This document shows, in pieces, positions 5,630-7,292 of a DNA stretch of 7,292 bases; positions within the stretch are counted from its first letter, which is position 1; each line of letters starts with the position of its first letter. Below the pieces are notes generated by a model that saw nothing but the letters and a program-made list of their open reading frames with translations, was not told the origin of the DNA and did not search any database. Source of the DNA: JAFASC01 sp036265935. Lineage in GTDB: Bacteria > Pseudomonadota > Alphaproteobacteria > Rhizobiales > Beijerinckiaceae. A program made the position numbers and the translations under genes. Where the stretch lies: contig DATAOB010000039.1 of assembly GCA_036265935.1 (NCBI GenBank), positions 1 to 7,292 on the forward strand. The letters are read 5' to 3'.

Positions 5630-6094
5630 TCACTCGAGCTGCTTCAGCTCGGCGAGTTCCGCGTCGGTCAAACGCTGCTCTTCCTCCGCACCGGAGTCCG
5701 CGCGACGCCGGCGCATCGCGACGAATGCGCCGACCACGCCCAAAGCGAGCGTCGAGAACGGCGCGATCCACAACAATAAAGTCTGCCATTCGAAGCGGGG
5801 CCTGAGCAGAATGAACTCGCCGAAACGCTGCACGAGATAATCCATCACCTGCGAATCGCTGTCGCCCTGCTTCAATCTTTCGCGGACAAGCAGGCGAAGA
5901 TCGCGCGCGAGCGGCGCCGCCGAATCGTCGATCGACTGGTTCTGACAGACGAGGCAACGCAACTCCCCCGATATTACGCGCGCGCGTGCTTCGAGATTGG
6001 GATCGGGCAGGATTTCGTCGGGCTCGACTGCGAACGCGCTCTGCGCGACGAGGACGCCGATGACGACGAAGAGGAGGCGAGCCGCCCTGATCAA
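5630..6094 (-). CDS. ccmH: cytochrome c maturation thiol-disulfide protein CcmH
   Basis: CcmH (CycL) is the membrane-anchored, periplasm-facing oxidoreductase of System I cytochrome c biogenesis; it reduces the CxxCH cysteines of apocytochromes and works with CcmF in haem ligation. The 154-residue reading has a signal peptide or N-terminal anchor (LLFVVIGVLVAQSAFA, cleavage near residue 22), the diagnostic active site LRCLVCQNQS with cysteines 47 and 50, the helical region LARDLRLLVRERLKQGDSD, a hydrophobic helix LLLWIAPFSTLALGVVGAFV and a basic then acidic cytoplasmic tail. The start is taken at TTG 6094, four bases after the ccmF stop, because no ATG or GTG is available near the signal peptide; the ATG at 6190 would add a non-homologous stretch overlapping ccmF by 92 bases. 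It is translated with or just after ccmF in one operon. Confidence 0.93.
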   Translation of the reverse strand: MIRAARLLFVVIGVLVAQSAFAVEPDEILPDPNLEARARVISGELRCLVCQNQSIDDSAAPLARDLRLLVRERLKQGDSDSQVMDYLVQRFGEFILLRPRFEWQTLLLWIAPFSTLALGVVGAFVAMRRRRADSGAEEEQRLTDAELAELKQLE

Positions 6095-6098
6095 GCGT

Positions 6099-7292
6099 CT
6101 ATTCCGCGGGCTCGGCGGCAAGACGCGTACGCGCGAGCTTCGGCAAGCCGACGCGCAATCTGCGATCGGAAAGCGACAGCGCGCCGCCAAATCCCATGAC
6201 GAGCGCGCCGAGCCAAATCAACAGGACAAGCGGCCGGAAGTAAGCGCGGACCGCGAGCGTGCCGTCGCCATCCATGTCGCCGGTGGCAAGATAAATCTGG
6301 CTGAACCCGACGCTCATCAGCGCCGGCTGATTGACTGTCGTGGCGCGCGCGCCGAAGGAGCGCTTCGTCGGCTCCATGATGCCGACGAGCCGGTCGCCAT
6401 TATGGACGCTGAACCTCGCGGTCAGCTCCTGATAATTCGAGCCCGGCCGCACGGCAGTGCGCTCGAACCGCAAGGTATAGCCGCTGATGTCGAGCGTCGC
6501 GCCCGGCTTCAACGCGATGATCTGCTCCGTGCCCCAGCTCGCCGCGCAAACGATGCCGAGCGCGGACAGTCCGAGCCCGGCATGCGCGAACATCGTGCCC
6601 CAGGCCGAGCGCGAAAGGCCGATCGCGCGGTGCGCGACCGTTGTCAGTGGCACGCGAAATACGCCGACGCGCTCGAGGAGCTCGACGACCGAGGCGACAA
6701 TCACGAAAATGCAGAGGGCGACGCCCAAGATCGCGACCGCGTCGTTGCCGCGCAACGCCGCCGCGATGCCGGCGCCGACTGCGGCGAGCAGGAAGGCGGC
6801 AAGCAGCCGCTGAGTCGCGGTGAGGAGATTACCGCGCTTCCAGGCAAGCAGCGGGCCGTATCCCATCGCAAGCAGGATCGGCACGAAGAGCGGGCCGATG
6901 GTCGTGTTGAAGAACGGCGCGCCAACCGAGATTTTCGCGCCGGTGAGGCCCTCCAAAGCGAGGGGATAGAGCGTGCCGACAAATACGGTCGCGCAGCAGG
7001 TCGAGAGGAAGAGATTGTTGAAGACGAGCGAGCCTTCGCGCGAGACCGGCGCGAACAGGCCGCCCTTTTTCAGGAGCGGCGCGCGCCAGGCATAGGCGAT
7101 GAGCGCGCCGCCGATCAAAAGCACGAGAATGGCCAGGATGAAGACGCCGCGCGTCGGATCGCTGGCGAAGGAATGGACTGAGGTCAGCACGCCCGAGCGC
7201 ACGAGGAAGGTGCCGATGAGCGACATCGAGAAGGTCAGGATGGCGAGAAGGATGGTCCAGACCTTCAACGCCTCGCGCTTCTCCATGACCAG
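6099..7292 (-). CDS. ccmF: cytochrome c maturation haem lyase subunit CcmF, 5' end cut by window edge
   Basis: CcmF (CycK) is the large inner-membrane subunit that takes haem from holo-CcmE and ligates it to apocytochromes together with CcmH. The 397 residues present are the C-terminal part of a protein usually about 650 long; the frame runs off the window at 7292, and the WWD haem-handling segment is upstream of it. Visible family features are TFLVRSGVLTSVHSFASDP with a conserved periplasmic histidine, many hydrophobic helices, the loop GLTGAKISVGAPFFNTTIGP, FAHAGLGLSALGI, a long periplasmic domain from about LKPGATLDISGY to the MEPTKRSF region, YLATGDMDGDGTLAVRAYFRPLVLLIWLGALVMG in separate blocks, and a basic C-terminus after LSLSDRRLRVG. 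The stop TAG lies four bases before the ccmH TTG start, the usual ccmF-ccmH operon arrangement. No oxygen-responsive site is visible within the part shown. Confidence 0.97.
   Translation of the reverse strand: MVMEKREALKVWTILLAILTFSMSLIGTFLVRSGVLTSVHSFASDPTRGVFILAILVLLIGGALIAYAWRAPLLKKGGLFAPVSREGSLVFNNLFLSTCCATVFVGTLYPLALEGLTGAKISVGAPFFNTTIGPLFVPILLAMGYGPLLAWKRGNLLTATQRLLAAFLLAAVGAGIAAALRGNDAVAILGVALCIFVIVASVVELLERVGVFRVPLTTVAHRAIGLSRSAWGTMFAHAGLGLSALGIVCAASWGTEQIIALKPGATLDISGYTLRFERTAVRPGSNYQELTARFSVHNGDRLVGIMEPTKRSFGARATTVNQPALMSVGFSQIYLATGDMDGDGTLAVRAYFRPLVLLIWLGALVMGFGGALSLSDRRLRVGLPKLARTRLAAEPAE

Noticed and set aside
6095..6190. ATG 6190 as the ccmH start
   Set aside because: It would add 32 residues that overlap ccmF out of frame and lack signal-peptide character; TTG 6094 starts directly before the signal peptide.
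5997..7181. 394-codon plus-strand open frame
   Set aside because: It is the antisense shadow of ccmF and ccmH; the product is highly charged (Arg, Glu, Ala) as expected for the complement of GC-rich membrane-protein genes.

Overview
The window is GC-rich, and its coding style and gene content point to an alphaproteobacterium, most likely in the Hyphomicrobiales (rhizobial/Beijerinckiaceae-like group). This assignment rests on the style of trmD, the ccmF-ccmH order, the tandem-domain universal stress protein and the FixK/FNR-type operators; no rRNA or other direct taxonomic marker is present.

Layout: (1) 1-475, minus strand: the 5' two thirds of trmD, a housekeeping tRNA methyltransferase. 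(2) 531-5570: a compact block that looks like a low-oxygen regulon. It holds a small periplasmic class I cytochrome c (606-947, +), a tandem-domain universal stress protein (978-1781, -), rquA for rhodoquinone synthesis (1891-2685, -), a heavily damaged P1B-type metal ATPase gene with a TPC metal motif (2862-4763, +, pseudogene), an unrecognised 66-residue protein (4874-5074, +) and a second secreted cytochrome c of the PSCyt1 type (5160-5570, +). (3) 5630-7292, minus strand: ccmH and the 3' part of ccmF, the haem-ligation end of the System I cytochrome c maturation operon.

The unifying signal is regulatory. Four 14-bp FNR/FixK-type operators lie in the promoter regions of this block: 531-544 before the cytochrome c, 1840-1853 before usp, 2801-2814 between rquA and the ATPase, and 4792-4805 before the 66-residue protein. 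Two are perfect TTGAT-N4-ATCAA sites with the same spacer, GTGC; a third has the same core in the opposite orientation. For several of them, placing +1 at 41.5 bp from the operator centre gives a start just upstream of a gene with a good ribosome binding site, the classic class II FNR/FixK geometry.

Read together, the block looks like a microoxic/anoxic adaptation module between core genes. Rhodoquinone from RquA would permit fumarate-reductase respiration, the c-type cytochromes would serve periplasmic electron transfer, and Usp is a common member of FixK/FNR regulons. The ATPase has decayed although its operator is intact. CcmF and CcmH next door would mature the cytochromes, but they are core genes with no visible operator in this window. 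I see no tRNA, rRNA, CRISPR array or insertion sequence.
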